From: Tersicoccus mangrovi
GTDB taxonomy: Bacteria; Actinomycetota; Actinomycetes; Actinomycetales; Micrococcaceae
Reading direction: 5' to 3'
Assembly (NCBI RefSeq): GCF_036881825.1
Contig: NZ_JBAJMW010000006.1
Coordinates: forward strand, 124,001-188,000
Length of the DNA stretch: 64,000 nt
This document shows positions 8,526 to 16,635 of this stretch, piece after piece; within the stretch, counting starts at the first letter, position 1, and each line of letters starts with the position of its first letter. The notes under the pieces were generated by a model. The model did not search any database, was not told the DNA's origin, and saw only the letters and a list, made by a program, of their open reading frames with translations. The translations under genes and the position numbers were made by a program.

Positions 8526-11106
8526 CCCGGTCTTCGCCGCGCTGACCACGCAGATCGCCGCCGTCGAGCAGGCTCTTCCGCGTGAGCGGATCGCCGAGAT
8601 CGTGAACGGCTCGTTCCGGCAGCTGCCGGTTGCCCGCCGGACGCTCGACCTGGTCACGCAGGCACCCGGGCTGCTCACCGCGGCGGATCCGCAGACCACG
8701 CCGGCTCTGGCAAGTCTGTTGCTTCGCCTCCACGAGGCTGGAGCGCGGACTGTCCGACCGCCGCGTTGCGCACACTGCGGCGGGCTGCGGAAGCTGCTGC
8801 AGCGCACGCCGACCGGGCGGATCTGCGCTCCATGCGGTCGCCGTCTCGCTTCCAGGAGCGGACTCTGTGATCGTTGCGGGCACACCCGCCGCGTGCAGAC
8901 AGGGCCCGGTGAGAGCGCGTACTGCAAACGATGCTGGGTCGACATGAAACCCGAAGCGGCCGAGCGCATCGTCGAGCAAGTCCGCCGCCATCGCCGTGTC
9001 GCGACCGCGACCATCCTTCGAGCGGTGGAGCAGATGGCGGCGGACGGGAGGGACCGCCGAGTGCGGCTGATGCTCGAGCTGCAGGCCCACGGCGCGGAGT
9101 GGTTCTCCGACCCGGCCGCGGGCTCTGTGCTGTTCGGCACGTTCTACGACCTTCTCCACGCGGACGGCGCGCGTCTGCCCGAACGACGCTGCGGAGGCTG
9201 CGGCACCACGCGCACGCTCACCGAACGCGTCGAGGGACGAGTGAGCTGCCGACGCTGCTACCGGATCGCGCACCATGCCCCCTGCGATGGCTGCGACGAC
9301 GTCACCAACCTGGAGCGGGTGCTCTCCGACGGGCGGCGACTCTGCCAACGCTGCACGAACAAGCTCCCCGACGAGAACGCCGTCTGCGTGAGCTGCGGCA
9401 ACCATCGACTGATCGCCTACCGCAGCCCGGAGGGCCCGCTGTGTTCAACGTGTCGGAGCTCCTCCCGGCTGGACACCTGCACGGACTGCGGGGAGCTTGC
9501 GCCCTGTTTGTTCCACGGCAGCGAGAAAGCGATCTGCAAACCCTGCTCCGACAAGGCCAGCGTCGACACCTGCACGATCTGCGGGAACGAGCGGCAATGC
9601 CGCTGGCCGGGAACCGCGCGCGCCGCCTGCGAGCAGTGCTCCAACCCTCGCCAGCCCTGCGTGAGCTGCGGGGAGGTCCGGCTGCGCCACAAGCGCACCG
9701 AAGACGGCTCCGGCTATCTCTGCTGGGCCTGCGTTCCGCCGATCATCGAGACCTGCACAAGCTGCGGAGACGCTCGGATAGTGAACGGCCGGATCGAGGG
9801 CCGGCCGTTCTGCCCGCTCTGCTATCCCCGCCAACCGGAGTCGTTCCGCCCCTGCACCAGCTGCGGGACCATCACACGGCTGATCGCGAAGCTCTGCCCC
9901 CGTTGCCGAGCCGATCAGATGATCCGGGAGATGGTGCCCGACGAGCTCGCCGCCTCCGATGCACGCATCGCGCATCTGCGAGAGCGGTGGTTCCAGGGTG
10001 CTCCGTCGAAGATCGTCTACGCCTTCGAACGCGGCACCGTCGCCTGCACGCTGATCACCCGAGTGCTCACCGCCCCATCCCTGCGCACTCACGCCTACCT
10101 CGACCAGGCCGGCTCGGAGTATCAGACCCGAGCGGTTCGGTCCGTGCTCATCGACCACGGGCTGCTCCCACCGCGGGACGAGCTGCTCGCCCGGTTCGAG
10201 CTCTGGCTCGACAGCGCACTTGCCGAGATCCCCGACCCGGGTGAACAGCGCACCGTCACCCAATACGCGCGATGGCGACACCTGCGCGCACTGCGCCGCA
10301 ACACGATGCCGTCCCGATCAGGCCAGCTGTCCTGGCGGCGGCTCGAGATCGCGGGGATCATCGAACTGCTGGAATGGATCCATACCCGCGGAGGTTCTCT
10401 CGTGTCCCTCACCCAGGCGGATGTCGATGAATGGCTCACCGGCGGCCGACGCCCGTTCCTGCACCACTTCCTGACCTGGACCGCACGGGCCGGCGCATCC
10501 CGACCGCTCACCGCTCCACGCCCGCCATCAGGAGCCTTGAGCCCGCAAGCCATGAGCGACGAGGAACGCTGGCGGCTGCTCGCCGATGTCACCTCCGACC
10601 CGTCCATCAACCCGCACACGAAGCTCGCCGCGGGGCTGATGCTCATGTTCGGCGTCCGGGCGGCGAAGATCGTCCAGTTGCGCGCGGAAGACGTCACCGT
10701 CACGGACCAGGCCGTGGTCGTCCGCCTCGGCCAGGAACCTCTCGTGCTCCCCGCCGAGCTCGCGCCGGCGGCCGCGGGAGCCGCCAGCAACCGCACCGCG
10801 CCTCGCATGTTCGTGGAGAGCATCGAACAGGAGTGGGTCTATCCCGGAACCCGGGCCGGGCATCACATGGCCCCCGACACGCTGAATACCCGGCTCCGCG
10901 CTGCCGGCATCCCGCCGCGACTTGCCCGCACCGGCGCGCTGATAGCGCTCGCGCAGGAACTCCCACCCGTCGTTCTCAGCCGGCTGACTGGCCTGGACAT
11001 CTCCTCCGCGATCGCCTGGTCCAACGCGATCGGCGCGAACAGCACCGCCTACGCCGCCGCGGTCGTCGAGCGCGTCGGCATGCCCCTCCCAGTCGTCCTG
11101 CACTGA
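8518..11106 (+). CDS. ten-zinc-ribbon protein with degenerate tyrosine-recombinase domain
   Basis: An 862-residue protein. Between about residues 83 and 465 there are twenty C-x-x-C motifs, enough for ten zinc ribbons. The region from about 640 looks like a tyrosine recombinase fold, with an equivalent of the first Arg in F-G-V-R-A-A-K. However, the H-x-x-R, second His and Tyr motifs are missing: the matching region reads R-T-G-A-L-I-A-L and later A-I-A-W-S-N-A-I. It is therefore probably not catalytic and may act as an accessory DNA-binding or target-selecting subunit. Third gene of the recombination operon. Confidence 0.8.
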   Translation: MLDPVFAALTTQIAAVEQALPRERIAEIVNGSFRQLPVARRTLDLVTQAPGLLTAADPQTTPALASLLLRLHEAGARTVRPPRCAHCGGLRKLLQRTPTGRICAPCGRRLASRSGLCDRCGHTRRVQTGPGESAYCKRCWVDMKPEAAERIVEQVRRHRRVATATILRAVEQMAADGRDRRVRLMLELQAHGAEWFSDPAAGSVLFGTFYDLLHADGARLPERRCGGCGTTRTLTERVEGRVSCRRCYRIAHHAPCDGCDDVTNLERVLSDGRRLCQRCTNKLPDENAVCVSCGNHRLIAYRSPEGPLCSTCRSSSRLDTCTDCGELAPCLFHGSEKAICKPCSDKASVDTCTICGNERQCRWPGTARAACEQCSNPRQPCVSCGEVRLRHKRTEDGSGYLCWACVPPIIETCTSCGDARIVNGRIEGRPFCPLCYPRQPESFRPCTSCGTITRLIAKLCPRCRADQMIREMVPDELAASDARIAHLRERWFQGAPSKIVYAFERGTVACTLITRVLTAPSLRTHAYLDQAGSEYQTRAVRSVLIDHGLLPPRDELLARFELWLDSALAEIPDPGEQRTVTQYARWRHLRALRRNTMPSRSGQLSWRRLEIAGIIELLEWIHTRGGSLVSLTQADVDEWLTGGRRPFLHHFLTWTARAGASRPLTAPRPPSGALSPQAMSDEERWRLLADVTSDPSINPHTKLAAGLMLMFGVRAAKIVQLRAEDVTVTDQAVVVRLGQEPLVLPAELAPAAAGAASNRTAPRMFVESIEQEWVYPGTRAGHHMAPDTLNTRLRAAGIPPRLARTGALIALAQELPPVVLSRLTGLDISSAIAWSNAIGANSTAYAAAVVERVGMPLPVVLH

Positions 11107-11331
11107 AATCTGACGATGACGTTTCCAGGGATGTCACGTCGTGAGAATCGGGCGGCACCGATTCTGCTCGGCGGTCAACTCGTCTTGATCGTGGCCGCGC
11201 TCTCCTTCGACATAGGCCACGAACAACACCCACGCCGTGTCCGATGATCGGCGTCGGGTGGGAGGGCGTCTGGTGTCCGAGTTCGTCGTTCCGGTCAACC
11301 ACGTCGTATGACCTTGACGTGCAGGAGCCGC
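11107..11331. other. intergenic region between convergent recombination and mer operons
   Basis: 225 bases with no convincing gene and no strong stem-loop followed by a T-run. Nothing definite seen. Confidence 0.4.
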
Positions 11332-12252
11332 TCAATGCCGCTCGGTCGGCACGCTCGGCCGGTCCCCGGGAGAGTGCGTCGACTGAGGGTCGCAGCAGTC
11401 CTCCTCGGTCCTCCGTCCGGAGTTCCGACGGCGTTGATGAAGGAATCCGCTTAGTAGCACGATGAGCACCACGGTGGTAGACAGGCCGGCGATGACGCCG
11501 GTGTTGCTTTGGAGCCAGTTCGATATCGTCGCCGAGACAGCGGCGACGTCGGTGCGCCCTGCGGAAGGGGCATCGCCGACGACAACTGGAAACCAGTACC
11601 AAGCCAGGTAGACGCCGGTGAGGATCAGGACGGCGGCGGTGACCTTGGGAACGAATCGTGTCAGTGCGGCGATCCGCCTGGACAGCACAGAACCGGCTAC
11701 GGCGGCGACCACGGCGACAAGCAGCAGGACGGTGGCGGAGCCGGCGGCATAGATGGCGAAGACGAGGAGCAGCCCGACGAAACTGGCTGTCGCCTGGGCC
11801 TGGGCGATGACCGCGAGGAGTACGCCGAAGGTGCACGACAGCGAGGCCGCGGCGTAGCCGACGCCGAAGACGACCATGCGCACGGCGCTGGGCAGCCGTT
11901 CGATTGCGCGGCCGGGTATGCCGGGAAGCCGGAGGGACATAGAGCGTCCGGCTAGCATCGCCCCGCCGAGCAGCACCAACAGGATCCCGACGGCGAGGCC
12001 GAGGGCTGGGGCGGCCTGGATCAGGCCCCGTGCGCCGGCGCTTACCGCGACGCCAGCCAAGGCGAGCGTGCCCGCAAACCCGATCGTCAGCGCGAGGCCA
12101 GCCCGTAGGGCGCGCAGCAGGCGCACCGGGGCTGAGGAAGAGGCGGCGTCGCCCAGCGCATGGGTGATCCAGGCCGGGAGCAGCGCGAAGCCGCAGGGAT
12201 TGACGGGGGCGATCATCCCGGCGGCGAAGGCAAGGGCGAGGAGGCCGCCCAT
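11332..12252 (-). CDS. CcdA/DsbD-like transmembrane thiol-disulfide transporter in the mer operon
   Basis: A 306-residue membrane protein with six or more helices. CcdA-type cysteines sit in membrane segments: Cys20 in N-P-C-G-F and Cys140 in S-L-S-C-T-F-G. A hydrophilic tail carries E-D-C-C-D. The family moves reducing equivalents across the membrane to an extracytoplasmic thioredoxin-like partner, here most likely the TlpA-like lipoprotein encoded 3 bases upstream. Last gene of the operon merA-merB-MerT-like-TlpA-CcdA. Confidence 0.82.
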   Translation of the reverse strand: MGGLLALAFAAGMIAPVNPCGFALLPAWITHALGDAASSSAPVRLLRALRAGLALTIGFAGTLALAGVAVSAGARGLIQAAPALGLAVGILLVLLGGAMLAGRSMSLRLPGIPGRAIERLPSAVRMVVFGVGYAAASLSCTFGVLLAVIAQAQATASFVGLLLVFAIYAAGSATVLLLVAVVAAVAGSVLSRRIAALTRFVPKVTAAVLILTGVYLAWYWFPVVVGDAPSAGRTDVAAVSATISNWLQSNTGVIAGLSTTVVLIVLLSGFLHQRRRNSGRRTEEDCCDPQSTHSPGDRPSVPTERH

Positions 12253-12255
12253 CGC

Positions 12256-12774
12256 TCAGGCCCCGGCCTTGTGGAGCGCGGAGACGATCGTATCGGCGTC
12301 GGGGTCGGTGGCGCGGAAGGTCACCTGTCCGTCACTGTCGACGATGATCAGTGTAGACAGCGCGGCGACCCCGAAGCGCTGGGACAGCGCCGCGCCCTCG
12401 TCGATGGCGGCGGGGACATGCACGGCGTCGACGTACTCCATGAACCTCTGAATGGTCTCGGTAGGTTCGCGCGGATCCATGTCGACGGCGAGGAACTGGG
12501 CATCGATGCCGGCCTCCTCGGCCGCGGCTGCCGCCTGACCGAGGGATCGGACTCCGCCGACGCATTCGCCGCAGCCGACGGAGAAGAAGAACACCGCGGT
12601 GGGCTTCCCGGCGGCGGGCAGGCTGATCCGCTGAGCGTCGATGCTGGTCACCGTCGCGGCGGTGGCAGTCTCGGCAGAGACGGGATCCTTATCAACGGTG
12701 CCGCAGGCGGTCAGGATGAGCGAGCCTGCGAGCAGGAGGGTGGCGAGCGAACGACGGGCGCGGGAGCTGATCAT
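12256..12774 (-). CDS. TlpA/ResA-like thioredoxin-fold lipoprotein
   Basis: 172 residues with a lipoprotein signal (L-T-A-C24) and a thioredoxin active site C68-G-E-C71 after a F-F-F-S-V-G strand. It is expected to be anchored outside the membrane and act as a thiol reductase fed by the CcdA-like protein. Its start overlaps the end of the MerT-like gene. In a mer operon it may reduce or deliver Hg-binding thiols (inference). Confidence 0.82.
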   Translation of the reverse strand: MISSRARRSLATLLLAGSLILTACGTVDKDPVSAETATAATVTSIDAQRISLPAAGKPTAVFFFSVGCGECVGGVRSLGQAAAAAEEAGIDAQFLAVDMDPREPTETIQRFMEYVDAVHVPAAIDEGAALSQRFGVAALSTLIIVDSDGQVTFRATDPDADTIVSALHKAGA

Positions 12775-13070
12775 TGGTTCTGTTCGCCCTTCGGGTCGGT
12801 GCGGTGAGCGGATTCGGTGGGCGGGCAGCAGTCAGGTTCGACACGGCCGCGGCGGGTTCGGCGGCGGACGACGACGAGCAGCACGATCGCGAGGAGCGCA
12901 ATGCCCACGCCGATCACCCACGGGTTGCCGAGAAGGAGCCCGCCGATGCCAGTAAGCATTCCGCCGGCGATGAGCACGGGCAGCGCGCAGCAGATCGTCA
13001 TGAGGAGCACGGCACCGGCTCCCAGGAGTAGGCCACCGCCTCGCGTTCGGTCGTCGTGTTTGGAGGTCAT
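12771..13070 (-). CDS. MerT-like small mercury transporter
   Basis: 99 residues. Two membrane helices (about 13-36 and 45-68) with vicinal Cys27-Cys28 at the middle of the first (T-I-C-C-A-L-P), a hallmark of mercuric transport proteins, and a cytosolic C-terminal pair C81-C82. These would pass Hg(II) inward to MerA. The ATG at 13070 has AAGGA upstream; a TTG at 13103 overlaps the merB stop and is less likely. The family is divergent from proteobacterial MerT. Confidence 0.72.
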   Translation of the reverse strand: MTSKHDDRTRGGGLLLGAGAVLLMTICCALPVLIAGGMLTGIGGLLLGNPWVIGVGIALLAIVLLVVVRRRTRRGRVEPDCCPPTESAHRTDPKGEQNQ

Positions 13071-13099
13071 AGCGTTCTCGAATCCTTCTGTGTCGCGGG

Positions 13100-13750
13100 T
13101 CAACAGCAGCGGGGACAGTCGTCGGCCACCGGGGTGTCGTCCTGAAGCAGGTCGAGCAGGCTCGTTGTGAGCTCGTTGCCGATCCGGTAGGCCTCGGCCA
13201 CCGACACCACCTCGGCACCGGGATGCTCAGAGAGCCACCCGGTGGCGTCGTCGACGGAGGCGAAATAGTGCACCTGGTTGCAGAAGGCCGAGCGGATCGA
13301 GGTGATCTGCTCCAGGTTCACCAGCGACACCACGGCGCTCGGGGGTGTGACGCCGGTGACACCGGCAACCGGATCGATGGTGACGCGGATCGTCTCTCCG
13401 CTGGCCGGGGAGACGGACTCCACGCGCGCTGGGCGATCGAGGAGGGCCGGGAAGATGAGGGTGTCCAGGGCGCACCAGGTGTAGAGCTCCTCACCGTCGA
13501 CGGTGAACCGGTGCGGTGTAGGGCGCAGCGTGAGGCCCTGGCCGACGATTCGGCCCTGGTCGTCGTACTCGGTGTCCTGCATCGCGGCCAGTCCGAGCCG
13601 TACCTCGTCGATCGTGCGGCCCGCAGCCACGGACAGCTGTTGGACGGTGACGGGGTCACCGTCGGCGAGCAGCCGCAGCAGCGGGATGAGCAGGCCGGTC
13701 TCTCCCAGTCGGCTGAGCCGCTCGGGCAGTTGCATGCTGAGGTCAGACAT
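13100..13750 (-). CDS. merB: MerB, alkylmercury (organomercurial) lyase
   Basis: 216 residues. It cleaves the carbon-mercury bond, giving Hg(II) for MerA. Catalytic residues are visible: Cys93 and Asp96 in T-W-C-A-L-D, and Cys157 in F-C-N-Q-V. An N-terminal winged-helix-like region precedes them, as usual. The protein ends in C-P-R-C-C, extra thiols that may hand over the metal. GGAGGAA precedes the ATG at 13750. Second gene of the operon. Confidence 0.95.
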   Translation of the reverse strand: MSDLSMQLPERLSRLGETGLLIPLLRLLADGDPVTVQQLSVAAGRTIDEVRLGLAAMQDTEYDDQGRIVGQGLTLRPTPHRFTVDGEELYTWCALDTLIFPALLDRPARVESVSPASGETIRVTIDPVAGVTGVTPPSAVVSLVNLEQITSIRSAFCNQVHYFASVDDATGWLSEHPGAEVVSVAEAYRIGNELTTSLLDLLQDDTPVADDCPRCC

Positions 13751-13770
13751 CGTGGGTTCCTCCAGTTCGT

Positions 13771-15195
13771 TCACGCGCAGCACGACAGGAGCGACGGGTC
13801 GGTGGTGAAGGCCTTGGCGGCGATCCGGATGCCCTCGGCCATGGTCAGGTAGGGGGCCCAGGCGTCGGCGACCTCGGCGACCGTCTTGCCGAGCACGTGG
13901 ACCCCGGCGGCGGCGAGCTCGCCGGCGTCCTTGGCGACGGCGGTGATGCCGAGGATCTTCCCGGTGTCGGCGTCCACGACGATCTTGACGAAGCCGCGGG
14001 TGTCGCGGTTGACCAGTGCGCGGGGCACGTGGTGCAGGGGCAGGACGCGGCAGTCGCAGCGGATCCCGGCGGCGACGACGTCCTTCTCGGTCATCCCGAC
14101 CGCGCCGATCGCCGGGCCGGTGAACGTCACCCTCGGCAGTCGGGCGTAGTCCACGGCCCGATCGGCGTCGGCGAACGCGTTCTCGGCGACGAGGGTGCCG
14201 TGGTGGGCGGCGACGTAGACGAACTCGGGGTGGCCGGTCACGTCGCCCGCGGCCCAGATCCGCGGGTGGGAGGACTGCATCCGGTCGGAGACGACCACCT
14301 CGCCGAGGTCCCCGGTCTTGACCCCGACCCTGTCGAGGCCGAGCCCATCGGTGGCCGGTCGTCGTCCGAGGGCGACGAGCACCTGGTCGGCGCGGAACTC
14401 CTCCCGGCCGCCGGCGACGTCCGCGGTGACGACGGCCTGCCCGGTCGCGGCGTCGCGGGACACCCGCGTCGGCAGCGCGCGGCGGACCACCCGGATGCCC
14501 TCGTCGGCGAACACCTCCTGCAGTGTCCGGGACACCTCCGGCTCCTCCTTCGACGCGAGCCGGGACCGCACCAGCACGGTGACCTGGGAGCCGAGGCGGG
14601 CGAACAGCTGCGCCTGCTCCAGGGCGACGTAGCCGCCGCCGAGCACCAGCATCGACTCAGGGAGTTCGGTCAGCTCCATCGCCGTGGTCGAGGTCAGGTA
14701 CCCGGTCTGGTCCAGGCCGTCGATCGGCGGGGCCCACGGCCGAGAGCCGGTCGCGACCAGGTAGTGCCCGGCCTCGATCGTCTCGGTGCTCCCGTCGTCC
14801 CCGGCGACCTGGAGGACCGGTGCGTCGGGGGTGCCGGCGAACGCGGCGTCGCCGCGGCGGACGGCCCAACCGTAGGAGTCGGCGACGTCGGCGTACTTCT
14901 CGCCCCGCAGCGACTCGACCAGCGCCTGCTTCCCGGCGATCAGGGCGGGCATGTCCACTGGCCCCGCCGTCGTCGCGATCCCCGGGAACCGGTCGGCGGC
15001 GTCGGCCGCGGAGTGCCGTGCGTCGGCCGCGGCGATCAGGGCCTTCGACGGCACGCAGCCGGTGTTCACGCAGGTGCCACCGAGCGTCCCGCGCTCGATC
15101 ATCACCACCGACTTGCCGAGCGTGGTCGCGCGGATCGCGGCGGCGAACGCACCACCGCCCGATCCGATGATGGCGAGGTCGTACTTCGTGGGCAT
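13771..15195 (-). CDS. merA: MerA, mercuric(II) reductase
   Basis: 474-residue flavoprotein disulfide reductase that uses NADPH to reduce Hg(II) to volatile Hg(0) in the cytoplasm. It shows the FAD-binding G-S-G-G-G-A motif at 11-16, redox pair C42-V-N-T-G-C47, a second nucleotide-binding G-G-G-Y-V-A-L-E motif, and the C-terminal vicinal Cys472-Cys473 that bind mercury. The N-terminal heavy-metal domain of many MerA proteins is absent. ATG with GGGAG upstream. First gene of the operon, divergent from merR. Confidence 0.97.
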   Translation of the reverse strand: MPTKYDLAIIGSGGGAFAAAIRATTLGKSVVMIERGTLGGTCVNTGCVPSKALIAAADARHSAADAADRFPGIATTAGPVDMPALIAGKQALVESLRGEKYADVADSYGWAVRRGDAAFAGTPDAPVLQVAGDDGSTETIEAGHYLVATGSRPWAPPIDGLDQTGYLTSTTAMELTELPESMLVLGGGYVALEQAQLFARLGSQVTVLVRSRLASKEEPEVSRTLQEVFADEGIRVVRRALPTRVSRDAATGQAVVTADVAGGREEFRADQVLVALGRRPATDGLGLDRVGVKTGDLGEVVVSDRMQSSHPRIWAAGDVTGHPEFVYVAAHHGTLVAENAFADADRAVDYARLPRVTFTGPAIGAVGMTEKDVVAAGIRCDCRVLPLHHVPRALVNRDTRGFVKIVVDADTGKILGITAVAKDAGELAAAGVHVLGKTVAEVADAWAPYLTMAEGIRIAAKAFTTDPSLLSCCA

Positions 15196-15234
15196 CGCAG
15201 CTCCCGTCACTTGGGTTTCTCTTCTTTCTCGGCC

Positions 15235-15266
15235 ATAGTGGACCTTCCAGTGCAGGGGAAGGTCAA
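15235..15266. promoter_or_regulatory. mer operator/promoter between merA and merR
   Basis: Perfect inverted repeat GACCTTCC-N8-GGAAGGTC (15241-15264). On the minus strand TTGACC (-35) and CACTAT (-10) lie about 20 bases apart, the over-long spacer typical of MerR-activated promoters. Confidence 0.88.
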
Positions 15267-15299
15267 GAAGGCTTCTGCCGAAAGAAAAGGGGGCCTGCG

Positions 15300-15689
15300 A
15301 TGCGCATCGGGGAACTCGCCGAGCGGGCGGGAACGACGGCGAAGACGCTGCGGTTCTACGAGGAGCAGGGCCTGCTGCCCCCGGCCGAGCGCACGCCGTC
15401 CAGATACCGCGACTACGCGCCCGAGACGGCCGCCCGGATCGACTTCGTCCACCGCGGCCAGGCCGCGGGCCTCACCCTCGCCCAGATCCGCCAGATCCTC
15501 GACATCCGCGACGGCGGCGCTGCTCCCTGCGAGCACGTGCGCGATCTCCTCGACGCGCGCCTCGCCGAGATCGAGCAGCAGATCGCCCAGCTCACAGCGC
15601 TCCGAGACACCATCGCCGAGCTCAGGCACGACGCCGCGCAGCCCGACCCCGACTCGTGCAGCGCGGACCAGGTCTGCCGGTACCTGTAG
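15300..15689 (+). CDS. merR: MerR-family mercury-responsive regulator
   Basis: 129 residues with N-terminal winged HTH (about 1-70) beginning M-R-I-G-E-L-A and a dimerisation helix (about 80-110). Metal-binding cysteines are at 77, 120 and 126; the spacing differs from Tn501 MerR (82, 117, 126). It binds the palindrome 36 bases upstream and probably represses without metal and activates merA when mercury is bound. Divergent from the operon it controls. Confidence 0.9.
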   Translation: MRIGELAERAGTTAKTLRFYEEQGLLPPAERTPSRYRDYAPETAARIDFVHRGQAAGLTLAQIRQILDIRDGGAAPCEHVRDLLDARLAEIEQQIAQLTALRDTIAELRHDAAQPDPDSCSADQVCRYL

Positions 15690-15797
15690 CTCACGGAAAA
15701 TCCTCTCAGCTCTCCCAAGCGACGAGAACGGAAAGTCGTGCAGAATCCCCCGTCCGCCAAATAGCGCCAAATCAAATAACGCGCACTACCAATAGGA
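15690..15797. other. right end of the mobile element
   Basis: AT-richer stretch with the 9-bp inverted repeat at 15776-15784 and TATTG (minus strand) near the border. No gene. Confidence 0.6.
15776..15784 (-). repeat. 9-bp subterminal inverted repeat, right arm
   Basis: ATAACGCGC, inverted with respect to 7028-7036, about 17 bases inside the right border. Confidence 0.45.
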
Positions 15798-16046
15798 GCG
15801 GGCGCGCGCTGCCAGCTGGAACCAGGGGGTGCCATTGTCGACCCCGAGCTTCTTCACCTCGTCACTCCTGGCGACGACGCAGCCGTCGTTGTTGGACAGG
15901 ACGACGACGGGGATCCCAGCCAGGGTGGGGTCGAAGGCCCTCTCGCAGGAGACGTAGAAGGAGTTCACGTCCACCAGGGCGGTGCGGTGACCGGCCCCGA
16001 GCGGCGGACGGTCCGCGGCTGCGGCTGGGAGGGGGTCATCGCCCAT
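15798..16046 (-). pseudogene. umuC: umuC, 5' part (83 codons)
   Basis: It encodes the N-terminus of the Y-family polymerase with D-V-N-S-F-Y, C-E-R-A-F, V-V-V-L-S-N-N-D-G-C and the G-T-P-W-F segment. The insertion then adds Ser-Tyr-Trp and a stop at 15786. Its ATG overlaps the umuD stop (ATGA). The rest of the gene is at 5810-6895. Confidence 0.92.
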
Positions 16047-16477
16047 CAGAGGTGGTGGAGACAGGTGGTGGCGACGCCCCAGATGGACAGGTCTGCCAGC
16101 TCGGGCACGCGCACGTCGGGGTAGTCGGGGTTCTCGGCCTGCAGCACGACCCCGAAGCGGGTGATGCGCATCCGCTTGACCGTGAGCTCGCCGTCGAGGA
16201 TCGCCACGACCACCGACCCGTCCACCGGTTCGCGGGCCCGGTCCACCACCAGCTCGTCGCCGTCGCTGATCCCGGCGCCGGTCATCGAGTCCCCGGCCAC
16301 CCGCACCACGAACGTCGAGGTCCGGTCGTGGATGAGGTGCTCGTTCAGGTCCAGGCCACCGTCGTAATAGTCCTGCGCCGGGGACGGGAAGCCGGCCGGA
16401 ACGGCCACCGGGGCGAGCGGGATCGCGACCCGTTCGACTTGGTCGGGGAGGGTGTTGATCTGCACGACGACGGACAT
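16046..16477 (-). CDS. umuD: UmuD, SOS mutagenesis/LexA-type autopeptidase
   Basis: 143 residues. Predicted self-cleavage between Ala28 and Gly29 (V-P-A-G-F-P-S-P-A), with catalytic Ser64 in G-D-S-M and Lys101 in L-T-V-K, spaced as in E. coli UmuD (Ser60/Lys97). With RecA filaments it would cleave itself and pair with UmuC in error-prone synthesis. Here the partner gene is interrupted. A LexA box lies just upstream. Confidence 0.93.
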   Translation of the reverse strand: MSVVVQINTLPDQVERVAIPLAPVAVPAGFPSPAQDYYDGGLDLNEHLIHDRTSTFVVRVAGDSMTGAGISDGDELVVDRAREPVDGSVVVAILDGELTVKRMRITRFGVVLQAENPDYPDVRVPELADLSIWGVATTCLHHL

Positions 16478-16493
16478 CGCGAAGCCTCCCGAT

Positions 16494-16509
16494 TAGAACA
16501 CATGTTCGA
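16494..16509 (-). promoter_or_regulatory. LexA (SOS) box of umuDC
   Basis: On the minus strand TCGAAC-ATGT-GTTCTA, 11 of 12 matches to the actinobacterial SOS box TCGAAC-N4-GTTCGA, 17 bases before the umuD start. Implies DNA-damage induction. Confidence 0.88.
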
Positions 16510-16585
16510 TTACCGGATCACGGTAGCACCGGGAACCGACAGCCGGCGACGGCGCGATTGAACCGCCGTGACGCAGTGGCGGATC

Positions 16586-16596
16586 GCCGTACACAG
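16586..16596 (+). promoter_or_regulatory. type B promoter-like motif
   Basis: Exact GCCGTACACAG, first base 50 bases before the ATG at 16636. CGTGAC lies 17 bases upstream of its TACACA core, as it does in the copy at 35172. Confidence 0.65.
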
Positions 16597-16635
16597 ACCT
16601 GGTGAACCACCCCGTCGCGACATCCAGGAGACCCG

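Larger units (their letters stand above)
6900..15801. mobile_element. 8.9-kb mercury-resistance element of the tyrosine-recombinase type, inserted in umuC
   Basis: It contains a three-gene recombination module at the left (7057-11106) and a mer module at the right (11332-15689). Its borders are fixed by the split umuC: the outside sequences join in frame with one GCGG. The ends share inward TATTG next to the border, and a 9-bp inverted repeat (7028-7036, GCGCGTTAT, and 15776-15784, ATAACGCGC). No transposase of DDE type is present. The recombinase gene uses more T-ending codons than the host replicon, consistent with transfer. Cargo includes organomercurial resistance. Confidence 0.88.

Noticed and set aside
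7084..9405. Long minus-strand frame across the recombinase module
   Set aside because: Low-complexity Arg/Pro/Ala product opposite three overlapping, well-supported plus-strand genes.
6900..15801. The mercury element as an IS- or Tn21-type transposon
   Set aside because: No DDE transposase, no resolvase of the serine type, and no long terminal inverted repeats; it has tyrosine-recombinase genes instead.
16497..16508. ACACATG within the LexA box as another type A motif
   Set aside because: Only seven bases match and they are explained by the palindrome of the SOS box.
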